64,000 nt of DNA from Erwinia amylovora. Its GTDB lineage: Bacteria > Pseudomonadota > Gammaproteobacteria > Enterobacterales > Enterobacteriaceae. The translations under genes and the position numbers were made by a program. Within the stretch, counting starts at the first letter, position 1. The number at the start of each line of letters is the position of its first letter. The notes beneath the pieces are model-generated. The model searched no databases. It saw only the letters and a program-made list of their open reading frames with translations, and was not told where the DNA came from. The DNA lies in NCBI RefSeq assembly GCF_017161565.1, contig NZ_CP066796.1:1302001-1366000 (forward strand). The letters run 5' to 3'. Positions 8,697 through 17,455 of this stretch are shown in pieces.

Positions 8697-10994
8697 ATGA
8701 ATTGGATTTGTTCTGTCAGCCTTGCCGTCACTCTGGCATTCCAGCCAGCTTTCGCCGCCGATATCATCGGCCCTCATCAGCTCAACCCACAGGCGCGCGA
8801 CGCTTTCGTCAGCAGGCTGCTGACAAAAATGACCCTTGATGAAAAAATTGGCCAGCTCAGGCTAATCAGCGTCGGGCCGGAGAATCCCCAATCGGCCATT
8901 CGCGACATGATCCAGCAGGGGCAGGTCGGGGCGATTTTCAATACCATTACCCGCCAGGATATCCGGCAGATGCAGGATCAGGTGATGCAGCTTAGCCGCC
9001 TGAAGATCCCGCTGTTCTTTGCCTATGACGTGATCCACGGGCAGCGCACCCAGTTCCCGATCCCGCTGGCGTTAGCCGCCAGTTGGGATACGGATGCAGT
9101 CGCTGAAGTGGGGCGTATTGCGGCTTATGAAGCGGCCGATGACGGTCTTAATATGACCTGGGCGCCGATGGTGGATGTGACCCGTGAACCGCGCTGGGGA
9201 AGGGGATCGGAAGGTTTTGGCGAAGATACCTGGTTGAGCAGTGTTATGGGGCGGGTGATGGTAAAAGCCATGCAGGGCCACAGTCCGGCGGATCGCTATT
9301 CGGTGATGACCAGCGTGAAACACTTTGCCGCCTACGGTGCGGTAGAAGGTGGGCGCGAATACAACACCGTTGATATGAGCCAGCAACGCCTGTTCCAGGA
9401 CTATCTGCCGCCGTATAAAGCCTCGCTGGATGCCGGCAGCGGCGGCGTGATGGTGGCGCTGAATTCACTGAACGGCGTACCGGCCAGTGCTGACAGCTGG
9501 CTGCTAAAAGACATTCTGCGTCATGACTGGAAATTCAAGGGCATTACCATCAGCGACCACGGGGCGATCAAAGAGCTGATCCAGCACGGCGTGGCGCGCG
9601 ATCCGCAGGATGCGGTGCGCGTTGCGCTGAAATCCGGTATCGATATGAGTATGAGCGACGAATATTACAGCAAATACTTGCCGGGCCTGGTAAAGAGCGG
9701 GGCGGTCAGCATGGCGGAAATCGATGACGCCACCCGTCATGTACTGAATGTGAAATACGATATGGGACTGTTTAACAATCCTTACAGCCATTTAGGCCCG
9801 GCCACCAGCGATCCGGCTGATACCAACGCGGAAAGCCGCCTGCACCGTGCAGAAGCGCGTGATGTGGCGCGTAAAAGCATGGTGCTACTGAAAAACCGGC
9901 TGGACACGCTGCCGCTGAAAAAAAACGGCACCATTGCGCTGATTGGCCCGCTGGCCGACAGCCAGATAGATATTATGGGCAGCTGGTCGGCGGCCGGGGT
10001 GGCAGGCCAGTCGGTGACGCTGCTGCAGGGGATGAAAAATGCCACTGCCGACAAGGCCAGGCTGCTGTATGCCAAAGGGGCCAATATCACCGACAACAGG
10101 GGCATTCAGGATTTCCTCAATCTGTATGAAAAGGCGGTGACCGTTGATGCGCGTTCCCCTCGGCAAATGCTGGATGAAGCCGTAGCAACGGCGAAGAAAG
10201 CGGACGTGGTGGTGCTGGCGGTAGGTGAAGCGCGCGGTATGGCGCACGAGGCTTCCAGCCGTACCGACCTGACGCTGCCAGCCAGTCAGCGGCAGCTGAT
10301 CAGCGCGTTAAAAGCCACCGGTAAGCCGCTGGTGCTGGTATTGATGAACGCGCGGGCGTTAACGCTGGTGCAGGAGACGCAGCAGGCCGATGCGCTGCTG
10401 GAGAGCTGGTACAGCGGCACCGAAGGCGGCAATGCCATTGCTGATGTGCTGTTCGGCGACTATAACCCCTCTGGCAAGCTGCCGATGACCTTCCCGCGTT
10501 CGGTGGGGCAGATCCCGATGTACTACAACCATCTGAATACCGGGCGGCCCTATAATTTCGAACATCCTAACAAGTACACTTCGCATTACTTCGATGAAGC
10601 GAATGGCCCGCTGTTCCCGTTCGGCTATGGCCTGAGCTACACCGACTTTACGCTATCGCCGGTGACAATGTCTGCGGCAACCCTGAAGAAAAACGCCACG
10701 GTCAACGCCAGCATCACGGTGACCAACAGTGGTAAATACGCCGGGGCAACGGTGGTTCAGCTCTATCTGCGCGACAATGTGGCGAGCATCAGCCGTCCGG
10801 TGAAAGAGCTGAAAGGCTTCAAGCGTATCATGCTACAGGCCGGTGAATCACAAACGGTCACTTTCCCGATCGACGCCAGCGCGCTGAAGTTCTGGAATGC
10901 CAAAATGCAGCATGTTGCCGAGCCGGGTAAATTCAGCGTAATGATTGGACTGGACTCCGTGCGCACCCACAATGCCGAATTTGATTATCTGTAG
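8697..10994 (+). CDS. bglX: Periplasmic beta-glucosidase (GH3)
   Basis: A 765-residue protein, the same length as E. coli BglX. It is a family 3 glycoside hydrolase that removes terminal beta-linked glucose from oligosaccharides in the periplasm. The signal peptide (MNWICSVSLAVTLAF, cut near AFA-AD) supports the ATG at 8697, which has GAGAGAAG about 8 nt upstream; an earlier in-frame TTG at 8661 would put 12 unlikely residues before it. The catalytic nucleophile Asp is in ITISDHGAIKELIQHG. A fibronectin III-like domain ends the protein. It is divergent from dld. A GC-rich hairpin follows the stop codon. Confidence 0.97.
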   Translation: MNWICSVSLAVTLAFQPAFAADIIGPHQLNPQARDAFVSRLLTKMTLDEKIGQLRLISVGPENPQSAIRDMIQQGQVGAIFNTITRQDIRQMQDQVMQLSRLKIPLFFAYDVIHGQRTQFPIPLALAASWDTDAVAEVGRIAAYEAADDGLNMTWAPMVDVTREPRWGRGSEGFGEDTWLSSVMGRVMVKAMQGHSPADRYSVMTSVKHFAAYGAVEGGREYNTVDMSQQRLFQDYLPPYKASLDAGSGGVMVALNSLNGVPASADSWLLKDILRHDWKFKGITISDHGAIKELIQHGVARDPQDAVRVALKSGIDMSMSDEYYSKYLPGLVKSGAVSMAEIDDATRHVLNVKYDMGLFNNPYSHLGPATSDPADTNAESRLHRAEARDVARKSMVLLKNRLDTLPLKKNGTIALIGPLADSQIDIMGSWSAAGVAGQSVTLLQGMKNATADKARLLYAKGANITDNRGIQDFLNLYEKAVTVDARSPRQMLDEAVATAKKADVVVLAVGEARGMAHEASSRTDLTLPASQRQLISALKATGKPLVLVLMNARALTLVQETQQADALLESWYSGTEGGNAIADVLFGDYNPSGKLPMTFPRSVGQIPMYYNHLNTGRPYNFEHPNKYTSHYFDEANGPLFPFGYGLSYTDFTLSPVTMSAATLKKNATVNASITVTNSGKYAGATVVQLYLRDNVASISRPVKELKGFKRIMLQAGESQTVTFPIDASALKFWNAKMQHVAEPGKFSVMIGLDSVRTHNAEFDYL

Positions 10995-10999
10995 GTATC

Positions 11000-11017
11000 A
11001 GCGGGGCTTGCCCCGCT
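11000..11017 (+). terminator. GC-rich hairpin after bglX
   Basis: AGCGGGGC pairs perfectly with GCCCCGCT across a TT loop, directly after the bglX stop codon. There is no T-run, so termination is plausible but not certain. Confidence 0.5.
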
Positions 11018-11300
11018 CTCAACACCCGGGCAGCTGGGGTGCCCGTGACAGGTGACAACGTTCAGCAACAGTTTTTTGGCCGGTACTTTTGCCGCTAAGA
11101 CGGCGCACTGTCCGTGCGCGCATTCATATTATCGCCAGGTTATTCAATGCATCGTGGTGCCTTGCAGCCTGCCATGACGCGGGTTGGCGGTTAGCCCCAT
11201 GCCGTTTTGAGACAATTACCCTTGCCGCAGCGTCGCCCGGCGCGGCATGCTGGTTGATAATCGGCGAAAATCGCCCCCTCCGCACTGACGTCGAGGCGTT
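11018..11300. other. Intergenic region without a recognised gene
   Basis: With the hairpin, about 306 bp separate bglX from the next gene. Both strands were read in all frames and no recognisable protein, RNA or operator was found. It presumably holds the promoter of the SUFU-like gene, but no convincing -35/-10 pair can be named. Confidence 0.4.
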
Positions 11301-12410
11301 ATGACCAGGCCTTATCAGATTGCTGAAGTCAGCAATCAGCAACAGACGCTGATCGCCATAGTCGAACAGGACGAGCGAACTGCCTACTTTTACATCTGGC
11401 CAGCGCAAGCATTGCGCACGCGGTTTGCCGTACGCGGCCGCTGGTTACGCAACCTGCTGCCGGCGCCGCAACGGGAGGACGTGGCGGCGATAAAGCAAGG
11501 CATTGCGCCGTTACTTAGCGCCGCGTACTGCCGCACGCTGGAGGCGGAGCCAATGCTCGACCCCGCCGCTGTGCAAATTGTCTGGGAACCCAGTGATGAT
11601 GGCGCAGCGCTGTGGTATCAGGGGCAGCTGCTGGCGGTGATCCCCGGCTGGAGTCTTTATCAGGATAAGCAGGTCAGCTATTCGGCTGGCTGTATTAAGG
11701 CCAGTCCTCTGACCGCACCGCTCGGGTCGGCTTCCACCAATGAATACTATGCCGCCGCGCAGCAGCACCGCCAGTTCTGGCGCGACTGGCAAGATGGCCA
11801 GCCGTGGCAGTCTTTACAGCAGGAGATGTTGCAGTGTTACCAGGCGCAGTATGGCGGATCCCTCAAGTACTACGCCATCGACCAGGGTAACTGGCCGCCG
11901 ATGGCGATTTCGCAGCATTATCATCAGGGAAGCTGGTATTTCTTCACGCTGGGCATGTCGGTGCGGCCGATGCCCCGGGTTGACTTTCTCTATCCGCATT
12001 TCGCTTCTGCGCATCGCCGTTGCGAACTTGCCCTCGCTGTTGATGCTTCAGTGATGACGGAAGATAACGCGGTACAGATGGCAAGTGCGCTGGCGGGCTT
12101 TGCCCATATGCCGTGGGCGCGTCTTAGCTGGCTGGGGGAAGGGCATACGCTGGACTCCGCGCTGGCCCCGGTTGGCTTCGCAGGCTTTGTTTTGTCCGGC
12201 CTGCTGGCGGGCGATGCCGGGCAGTTCGCCTTACCCAAACGTCACGGAGATCAGGTCAATCTGCTATGGGCTGCGCCGGTTACCGCGCCGGAGCTTGAGT
12301 TTGCCCGGCGTGAAACCGATGGCGGTCAGCTGCTGGTCGCGCGGCTATTGCAGTATGGCTGCGGGCATATTTTTCGCGCCCGTCAGCAGGTGACAGAAGC
12401 CGGAGCATAA
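11301..12410 (+). CDS. SUFU (suppressor-of-fused)-domain-like protein, function unknown
   Basis: A 369-residue, probably cytoplasmic protein without signal peptide or membrane segment. The C-terminal half resembles bacterial SUFU-domain proteins: WYFFTLGMSVRPMPRVDFLY around residues 213-232, then LSWLGEGHT and a C-terminal block with LLWAAPVTAPELEFARR. The N-terminal half is unfamiliar. Bacterial SUFU proteins are often immunity- or contact-system-associated, but no toxin gene lies nearby, so no role is assigned. The start is the ATG immediately after GAGGCGTT. The gene stands alone between bglX and idi. The domain call is by eye and moderate. Confidence 0.55.
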   Translation: MTRPYQIAEVSNQQQTLIAIVEQDERTAYFYIWPAQALRTRFAVRGRWLRNLLPAPQREDVAAIKQGIAPLLSAAYCRTLEAEPMLDPAAVQIVWEPSDDGAALWYQGQLLAVIPGWSLYQDKQVSYSAGCIKASPLTAPLGSASTNEYYAAAQQHRQFWRDWQDGQPWQSLQQEMLQCYQAQYGGSLKYYAIDQGNWPPMAISQHYHQGSWYFFTLGMSVRPMPRVDFLYPHFASAHRRCELALAVDASVMTEDNAVQMASALAGFAHMPWARLSWLGEGHTLDSALAPVGFAGFVLSGLLAGDAGQFALPKRHGDQVNLLWAAPVTAPELEFARRETDGGQLLVARLLQYGCGHIFRARQQVTEAGA

Positions 12411-12570
12411 GCGGTAAGCTAAAGCAGCCGGTTAGCAGCGAGCACGGGCAACCCCAAATGCGCAGCCGGAGCGGCAATGTCATCTTTTGCGTTCTTTAGC
12501 ACGCGATAATATGCAGATTAATGTCCTTGTCTTATGTCAAAATAGTTGGCATTAGCGTAAAGGAGTCGGC

Positions 12571-13116
12571 ATGTCTGCAATTGAAGTTATCCTGGTCGAT
12601 CGCCACGACCGCCCTACCGGTAAGATGGAAAAGCTTGAGGTACATGAGAAGGGGTTACTGCACCGCGCAGTAACCGTTTACGTGTTTAACTCTGACCATC
12701 AGCTGCTGCTGCAGCAACGCGCACGCGGTAAATATCACTGTGGCGGCCTGTGGAGTAATACCACTTGCGGCCACCCTTATCCGCAGGAGTCGACCGCAGA
12801 TGCTGCACAACGTCGCCTTCTGGAAGAGATGGGGCTGGATCTGCATTTGCAGCCGATGTTTGAACTCAGTTACAACCTGCCGTTAAGTAACGGACTCACC
12901 GAGCATGAATACGGCCATGTTTATTTCGCCGTCAGCGACGCGCTACCCGCCATCAACCCTGAAGAAGCGGATGACTGGCGTTACAGTTCACTGGCGGATA
13001 TCCAGCAGGAAATAGAGACTCATCCTGAGCGTTTTACCCCGTGGTTTCTGTTTACCTTTGCGCGTATCCCTGACGAGTTTGCCCGCTATATCACGCAGCG
13101 ACCCGTTGGTGGATGA
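12571..13116 (+). CDS. idi: Isopentenyl-diphosphate delta-isomerase, type I
   Basis: A 181-residue Nudix-fold enzyme that interconverts isopentenyl and dimethylallyl diphosphate in isoprenoid synthesis, almost the length of E. coli Idi. The catalytic Cys is in NTTCGHP (Cys66). Acidic and metal-binding residues include EHE (111-113) and the Nudix-like RRLLEEMG at 81-88. The start ATG has a strong AAAGGAG site. The gene stands alone here rather than in a carotenoid cluster. Confidence 0.96.
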   Translation: MSAIEVILVDRHDRPTGKMEKLEVHEKGLLHRAVTVYVFNSDHQLLLQQRARGKYHCGGLWSNTTCGHPYPQESTADAAQRRLLEEMGLDLHLQPMFELSYNLPLSNGLTEHEYGHVYFAVSDALPAINPEEADDWRYSSLADIQQEIETHPERFTPWFLFTFARIPDEFARYITQRPVGG

Positions 13117-13298
13117 CAGAATAACTTCTTCCTTCAGGGTGATAACAAACGCTGTAGATCGATTGCTGATGTCGGTACGCAAAGGCTTATCGGCGCAGTC
13201 AATTTTAAAACCCTGACAGGGAGAAAAGACGCCCGGCTTTGCACGCGCCTGTCGGTGAATTTTAGTTTTACATCATGCACTTAATCAATATGTGTCGC

Positions 13299-14449
13299 TC
13301 ATATAGCAGACTGATAAATCTCATTAAGCCTGGCACGAAACGCGGCGGGATCGTGTTCAAGCCGGATTCTGGCCAGCGAACCTGCCGAACGAGCATGAAG
13401 CATACTCCTGTCTTGCAGAATGGCAGTAACCTGTTCCTTCAGTTTCGTGACGATCAGTTTTCTTAGCTGGTTCTTCTCCTGTTCGGAAGAGACAGTCAAC
13501 TCAAACCTGTCGTTAAGCGGACAGGCGATCAGCCACCCCGCCTGCTCAGGATTGATTTCCGGCAGAGCGCGCACGTTAGTGGTGATCACCGGGCAGCCAC
13601 TGGCCTGCATCTCCAGTACGGAAAACCCGTAAGTATCTTGCCAGGTTGGCAGCAGGCCAACCTGGGTTTCTTTCAGCAGCTGCAGAAATTGCGTATTAGG
13701 CAGCGAGTTGACCTGTTTGAAAACAGGCAGTTCGCCCAGCAGGGTTTCAATCCGTGTATAAAACGGTTCGTCGTCCTGGAAACGGCCATGAGCAATATTA
13801 TGTCTGCGCGTTAAATCCCCGATTACGTTAACCTGCACGGTGTTGACATCAATAACGCCTTCATCAGCCAGCTCACTGAAAGCCAGCACCACCTCGGCTC
13901 CGCCTTTGCGGTAGAAATCCGAACCGATAAAGGTGAAAGTCACCTTCGGTTCGCAATGGTGGCGGACCTCTTCATGCAGTAATGACTGAGGAGGATGCAG
14001 GACATGCAGCTTGGCTGAAATAACCTGTTTTTCTGCCGGAAATGAATGCAAAAGCTTCAACTGTATATTTCGCGTGGCTTCAGAAATGGCAATCACCCCA
14101 ATACATTGCGCTGCCGCAGCCAGCTTAAGCTGTGAGTGGAGTTCCGGATTGGCTAATTTAGCCATCCCTTTGACTGGCAGCACGCGCGGTATCTCGGTTT
14201 CAAAGGTTGAAACCCATTTTCTGTTAGTTCTGGCCACCTCATTGAACAGGTGAATAACAGCGATATCTTCCGGAATTAAGGTGGGAATAGTTTGAAAAAT
14301 GAAGGATTTGTTCTTTTTAAAAATTTTCCTCCTTAGCGCGTTGATATACAGCCAGAGGTTTTTGTATCTGAAGTTTAAATAGGTATTATCACCGTCAGTA
14401 ATGATATTTCTTTTTCCGGATATTTATGATCGCTAATAATTATTTTCAT
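13299..14449 (-). pseudogene. GT4-type glycosyltransferase, frameshifted in an A5 tract near its N-terminus
   Basis: The long frame (from a GTG at 14237, or open back to 14424) encodes a GT4/group 1 glycosyltransferase with IGSDFYRKGG, LLPTWQDTYGFSVLEMQASG and PVITTNV, the usual nucleotide-sugar-binding C-domain pattern. The open frame clearly extends upstream of that GTG (FQTIPTLIPEDIAVIHLFNE) but has no start codon. In the adjacent frame an ATG at 14449 with GGAG 5 nt upstream reads MKIIISDHKYPEK; one re-read or inserted base at the AAAAA tract (14411-14415) joins it to RNIITDGDNTYLNFRYK. The repaired product would be about 383 residues, a normal length. As written the ATG frame stops after 24 codons. 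This may be a true mutation, slippage-mediated phase variation or a sequence error. The gene is AT-rich compared with its neighbours, suggesting transfer. Confidence 0.75.
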
Positions 14450-14675
14450 TAGTACTCCGGTGGTTAATTATTGATTTAGATCGGGTGTGTGCAACTGAGT
14501 GAAGTCAATTCAGGCTGTAAAAGATTGTGCGTGAGCCGGTATTCAGTATGGCAGAGTTTGCCATGAGGGGTGCCTGATGCAGGGATTATTTCTGTTTATT
14601 GCGCGGGTACGGCGGGGAACTACAGGCAAAAGTTCTCTACGGGTAACAGGTTGCGTTTCATTTTGCACAGAGGAC

Positions 14676-14692
14676 GGCGGCAGGAAGCCGCC
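14676..14692 (-). terminator. Hairpin after the 34-residue membrane protein gene
   Basis: GGCGGC pairs with GCCGCC across a 5-nt loop, 11 bp beyond the small gene's stop codon. No T-run follows on the minus strand, so the terminator call is tentative. Confidence 0.4.
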
Positions 14693-14702
14693 AGACTACG
14701 CT

Positions 14703-14807
14703 TCAGGAACGAACGATAAAGGTGTACCCGGCGAGCATGACGCCGCCGATACCGCCCAGCGCCATCAGCAGGAAGATAAATACTACACCGATTTTTTGCC
14801 AGTTCAT
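14703..14807 (-). CDS. Unannotated 34-residue single-pass membrane protein
   Basis: A short ORF beginning [20 protein letters not shown], continuing [10 protein letters not shown] and ending IVRS. A ribosome site (ACAGG, about 8 nt upstream) precedes the ATG. The peptide is one hydrophobic helix with a glycine-rich GGIGG centre, a short polar N-terminus and a positively charged C-terminus, like many enterobacterial small membrane proteins. It does not match any small protein I can name. It lies between the frameshifted glycosyltransferase and the DUF3833 lipoprotein, on the same strand as both, with a hairpin after it. No function is assigned. Confidence 0.6.
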   Translation of the reverse strand: MNWQKIGVVFIFLLMALGGIGGVMLAGYTFIVRS

Positions 14808-14881
14808 GTTGTAGCCTGTTTTACTCAAAAGAGGGCGCAGTATAACGCCTTAATGCGTCGAAATTAAGCTAAAATGGTGCT

Positions 14882-15415
14882 TCAGCGAGCCAGTTCAGTC
14901 TGTTTAGCGAAAAACAGCGTGACGCGGGCGACTTCTATGCCGAATTTCTTCATTGAGGTGACGTTCATCAGATGGTTTGCATCCTGCTGATAGATCCAGT
15001 CGTCGAAGTTCAGCTTATACTCGCTGTCCCGGGTTTTTACCCTCATGGTATAACGCCAGTTGAAGGCGTTGCCGCTGGCGTTGCCCTGTGCGCTACCGAT
15101 GATATCCCCGGCATTCCCTACGTAACCGCCGTTCGGCTGGCGGCGAATATGCCAGACGCGGGCCTGTTTTTCGCCGTCGTCATAAACAAAATGCTCGTTT
15201 AACGTCAGGGTATCTCCGGCCACCTGGCCGTGGATCGTGACGTTGAAACGGCGGACCTGTTTACCGCTGTAATCCTGTACCATCCCCCACGCGCGTGATT
15301 CACCGCTAAACCAGTTGAAGATGTCTATTTTTGGCTGCGCCTGCTGATAATTGTCCAGCGGGCTTCCGCAGCCCGCAGTTAACAGGCAAAGCGTCAGTAA
15401 CAGGGCTTTCAACAT
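14882..15415 (-). CDS. DUF3833-family lipoprotein
   Basis: A 177-residue protein with a lipoprotein signal (MLKALLLTLCLLTAGCGS; the lipobox LTAGC gives lipidation at Cys16). The body has the DUF3833 pattern: FNWFSGESRAWGMVQDYSGK, then HFVYDDGEKQARVW and MTSMKKFGIEVARVTLFF-like C-terminal residues. The biochemical role is unknown. This family sits with cyclopropane synthase-like, DUF1365 and amine oxidase-like genes in many proteobacteria, including RpoE-ChrR singlet-oxygen regulons. Here it is the last gene of that cluster, 78 bp after the cfa-like gene. Confidence 0.85.
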   Translation of the reverse strand: MLKALLLTLCLLTAGCGSPLDNYQQAQPKIDIFNWFSGESRAWGMVQDYSGKQVRRFNVTIHGQVAGDTLTLNEHFVYDDGEKQARVWHIRRQPNGGYVGNAGDIIGSAQGNASGNAFNWRYTMRVKTRDSEYKLNFDDWIYQQDANHLMNVTSMKKFGIEVARVTLFFAKQTELAR

Positions 15416-15493
15416 TATTGACCTCCAGGTGGCGTGTATCTGTGCGAACGGGAAGCGGCCAGCTTACCAGGCCTGGCCACGCATAAATCAGGG

Positions 15494-16738
15494 TTAAAGC
15501 GCCAGCGGCTCATGCCGTTGCAGCGTCAGCTGCACGGTGCCGATGGTCCGGGCGCGGAAGCCAGCTTCACAGTAACAGAGGTAAAACAACCACATACGGC
15601 GGAAGCGTTCGTCAAAGCGCCCCTGTGCCAGCTGCGGCCAGGCGTGGTCAAAGCGCTGTCGCCAGCATTGCAAAGTCCGCGCGTAATCCTCGCCCATCTC
15701 AAACTGGTCAACAACGCTGAAATCACTCACAGCTTTCAACGTGTCATTTAATAAACTGACCGAGGGCAGAAAGCCACCGGGAAAAATATAGCGTTGAATA
15801 AAGTCAACGCCGCGAGCATATGAGGAAAAACGTTCTTCGCTGATGGTAATCGCCTGCAACGCCATGCGGCCACCGGGTTTCAGCAGCTGCTGGCAGCACC
15901 GGAAAAACAGCGGGATATAGGCTTTACCGACCGCTTCGATCATTTCTATGGAAACTATCTTGTCATACTGTCCGTTGAGATGGCGGTAATCCTCGCACAG
16001 TACCGTGACGCGGTCGCTTAAACCCGCTGCGGCAATGCGCTGACGGCAATATTCAAACTGTTCGCGCGAGATGGTGGTGGTGGTGACCCGGCAACCGTAT
16101 TGCCGTGCGGCGTATTCCGCCATCGCGCCCCAGCCGCTGCCAATTTCCAACAAATGATCCTGTGGGCCAAGCGCCAGCCGATCGCACAACCGTTGCATTT
16201 TTTCCTGCTGCGCCTGTTCAAGCGTCATTTCTGGCTGGCGGAACCAGCCGCTGGAGTAAAGCATCGCCTGATCAAGAAATGTGCTATAAAAGTCGTTGCC
16301 GAGGTCATAGTGTGCGGCAATGTTACGCTTTGCCTGGCGCACGTTGTTGCGGCGCAGGGCATGAATCAGCTGATTCAGCGGTGTTGTCAGCCAGCTCATG
16401 CGCGACTCCAGCCGATCGGCAACGTGGATATTATTGGCCAGCGTCAGCAGCAGGGCGGTGAGATCCGGGGTATCCCAGTCGCCATCCATATAGCTTTCGG
16501 CGGCGGCAATGGTGCCGCCCAGCAGCGCCCGGCGGTAAGTGCGTGCATGTTGCACCACCATTTTAGCCTGCAGCGATGCCCCGGCATCACCAAAAAACTG
16601 CGTACCCAGTTGCGGATCGTGCACGGTAAGCCCCGCACCCTGAATATGTTGCAGCAGGGAGAAGATCGCGCGGCGTGAAGCCGGGCAGCAGTTGGCGGTT
16701 TTGTCGCGGCGCGTCAGGCTTAAATTGGTGTCAGTCAT
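15494..16738 (-). CDS. Cyclopropane-fatty-acyl-phospholipid synthase-family methyltransferase
   Basis: A 414-residue SAM-dependent enzyme of the Cfa family. The SAM-binding motif I is LEIGSGWGAMAEYAARQYG; YDKIVSIEMIEAVG and YIFPGGFLPS follow in the usual order. Family members add methylene or methyl groups across the double bond of membrane unsaturated fatty acids. It overlaps or abuts the DUF1365 gene (ATG 4 nt after the stop), so it is translated as part of the operon. Its context resembles the cfaA-type gene of singlet-oxygen regulons rather than the stand-alone E. coli cfa, so the exact lipid product is uncertain and the gene name cfa is not used. Confidence 0.9.
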   Translation of the reverse strand: MTDTNLSLTRRDKTANCCPASRRAIFSLLQHIQGAGLTVHDPQLGTQFFGDAGASLQAKMVVQHARTYRRALLGGTIAAAESYMDGDWDTPDLTALLLTLANNIHVADRLESRMSWLTTPLNQLIHALRRNNVRQAKRNIAAHYDLGNDFYSTFLDQAMLYSSGWFRQPEMTLEQAQQEKMQRLCDRLALGPQDHLLEIGSGWGAMAEYAARQYGCRVTTTTISREQFEYCRQRIAAAGLSDRVTVLCEDYRHLNGQYDKIVSIEMIEAVGKAYIPLFFRCCQQLLKPGGRMALQAITISEERFSSYARGVDFIQRYIFPGGFLPSVSLLNDTLKAVSDFSVVDQFEMGEDYARTLQCWRQRFDHAWPQLAQGRFDERFRRMWLFYLCYCEAGFRARTIGTVQLTLQRHEPLAL

Positions 16739-16741
16739 CGA

Positions 16742-17455
16742 TCATTTCTCTGCTTTACGGTGAGCATAAACTGGCGCGCCTTTGCGCCATAGTTTCCACG
16801 CCTGCCAGTAAATGGCCAGCGCGGTACGAGCGGTAATCAGTGGAAATCGCCAGAGAAAATGGCGCAGATTTTGCCGGTTCAACGGCTGGCGGCGCAGATG
16901 TAAAGTGGCATCAAACTCACGCCCGTCACGGTGATTTTCAATATGCACCAGCAGTGATTGACCCGGCGCGGACAGCCGCCAGTGGTAGGTCATCTCCAGC
17001 GGGTTAAAGGGTGAGACATGGAACGCTTTTTCTGTTGTTTCACTGCCGTCGGGTTTGACCGCGTAAGTATGACGCTCATTCCACGGCGTATTGCGCACCT
17101 CCGCCAGCATCCAGCGTAGGGTATCGGCATCATCATAGAGATAGTAAAAATTGACCGGATTAAACGAACAGCCAAAGTAGCGTAGCTGGGTCAGCAGCAT
17201 CACCCGTCCTGACAGATGTTCCCCGGTCAGTTGCGCGATACGCGCCTGGGCACGCTGTTTGATATCGCCGCCGCCCAGATAATCGTCATGGCAGAAGCTG
17301 GCCGCACACAGGCGGCCGCTGCCAATTCCTGCTTCTTTAAGCTGTGACAATTCATCAAGATCGATCAGCGGCATAAAAATTTTATAGCTGAAGCGGTGGT
17401 CCACCGGCGTGAAGCGGCGGTGACGGACGTGGCCGCTGTACAGCACGCTGTTCAT
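16742..17455 (-). CDS. DUF1365-domain protein
   Basis: A 237-residue protein starting MNSVLYSGHVRHRRFTPV, with FSYKIFMPLIDLDEL, QLRYFGCSFNPVNFYY and the HVSPFNPLEMTYHWR block, all characteristic of DUF1365. The biochemical function is not established; it is nearly always encoded next to an FAD-dependent amine oxidase-like protein and a Cfa-family methyltransferase, as here. Its ATG overlaps the stop of the upstream FAD gene by 4 nt, showing translational coupling. Confidence 0.9.
   Translation of the reverse strand: MNSVLYSGHVRHRRFTPVDHRFSYKIFMPLIDLDELSQLKEAGIGSGRLCAASFCHDDYLGGGDIKQRAQARIAQLTGEHLSGRVMLLTQLRYFGCSFNPVNFYYLYDDADTLRWMLAEVRNTPWNERHTYAVKPDGSETTEKAFHVSPFNPLEMTYHWRLSAPGQSLLVHIENHRDGREFDATLHLRRQPLNRQNLRHFLWRFPLITARTALAIYWQAWKLWRKGAPVYAHRKAEK

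Noticed and set aside
14577..14867. A 96-codon plus-strand frame over the small membrane protein
   Set aside because: No ribosome site or coding-like composition; it is antisense to the better supported 34-residue ORF.
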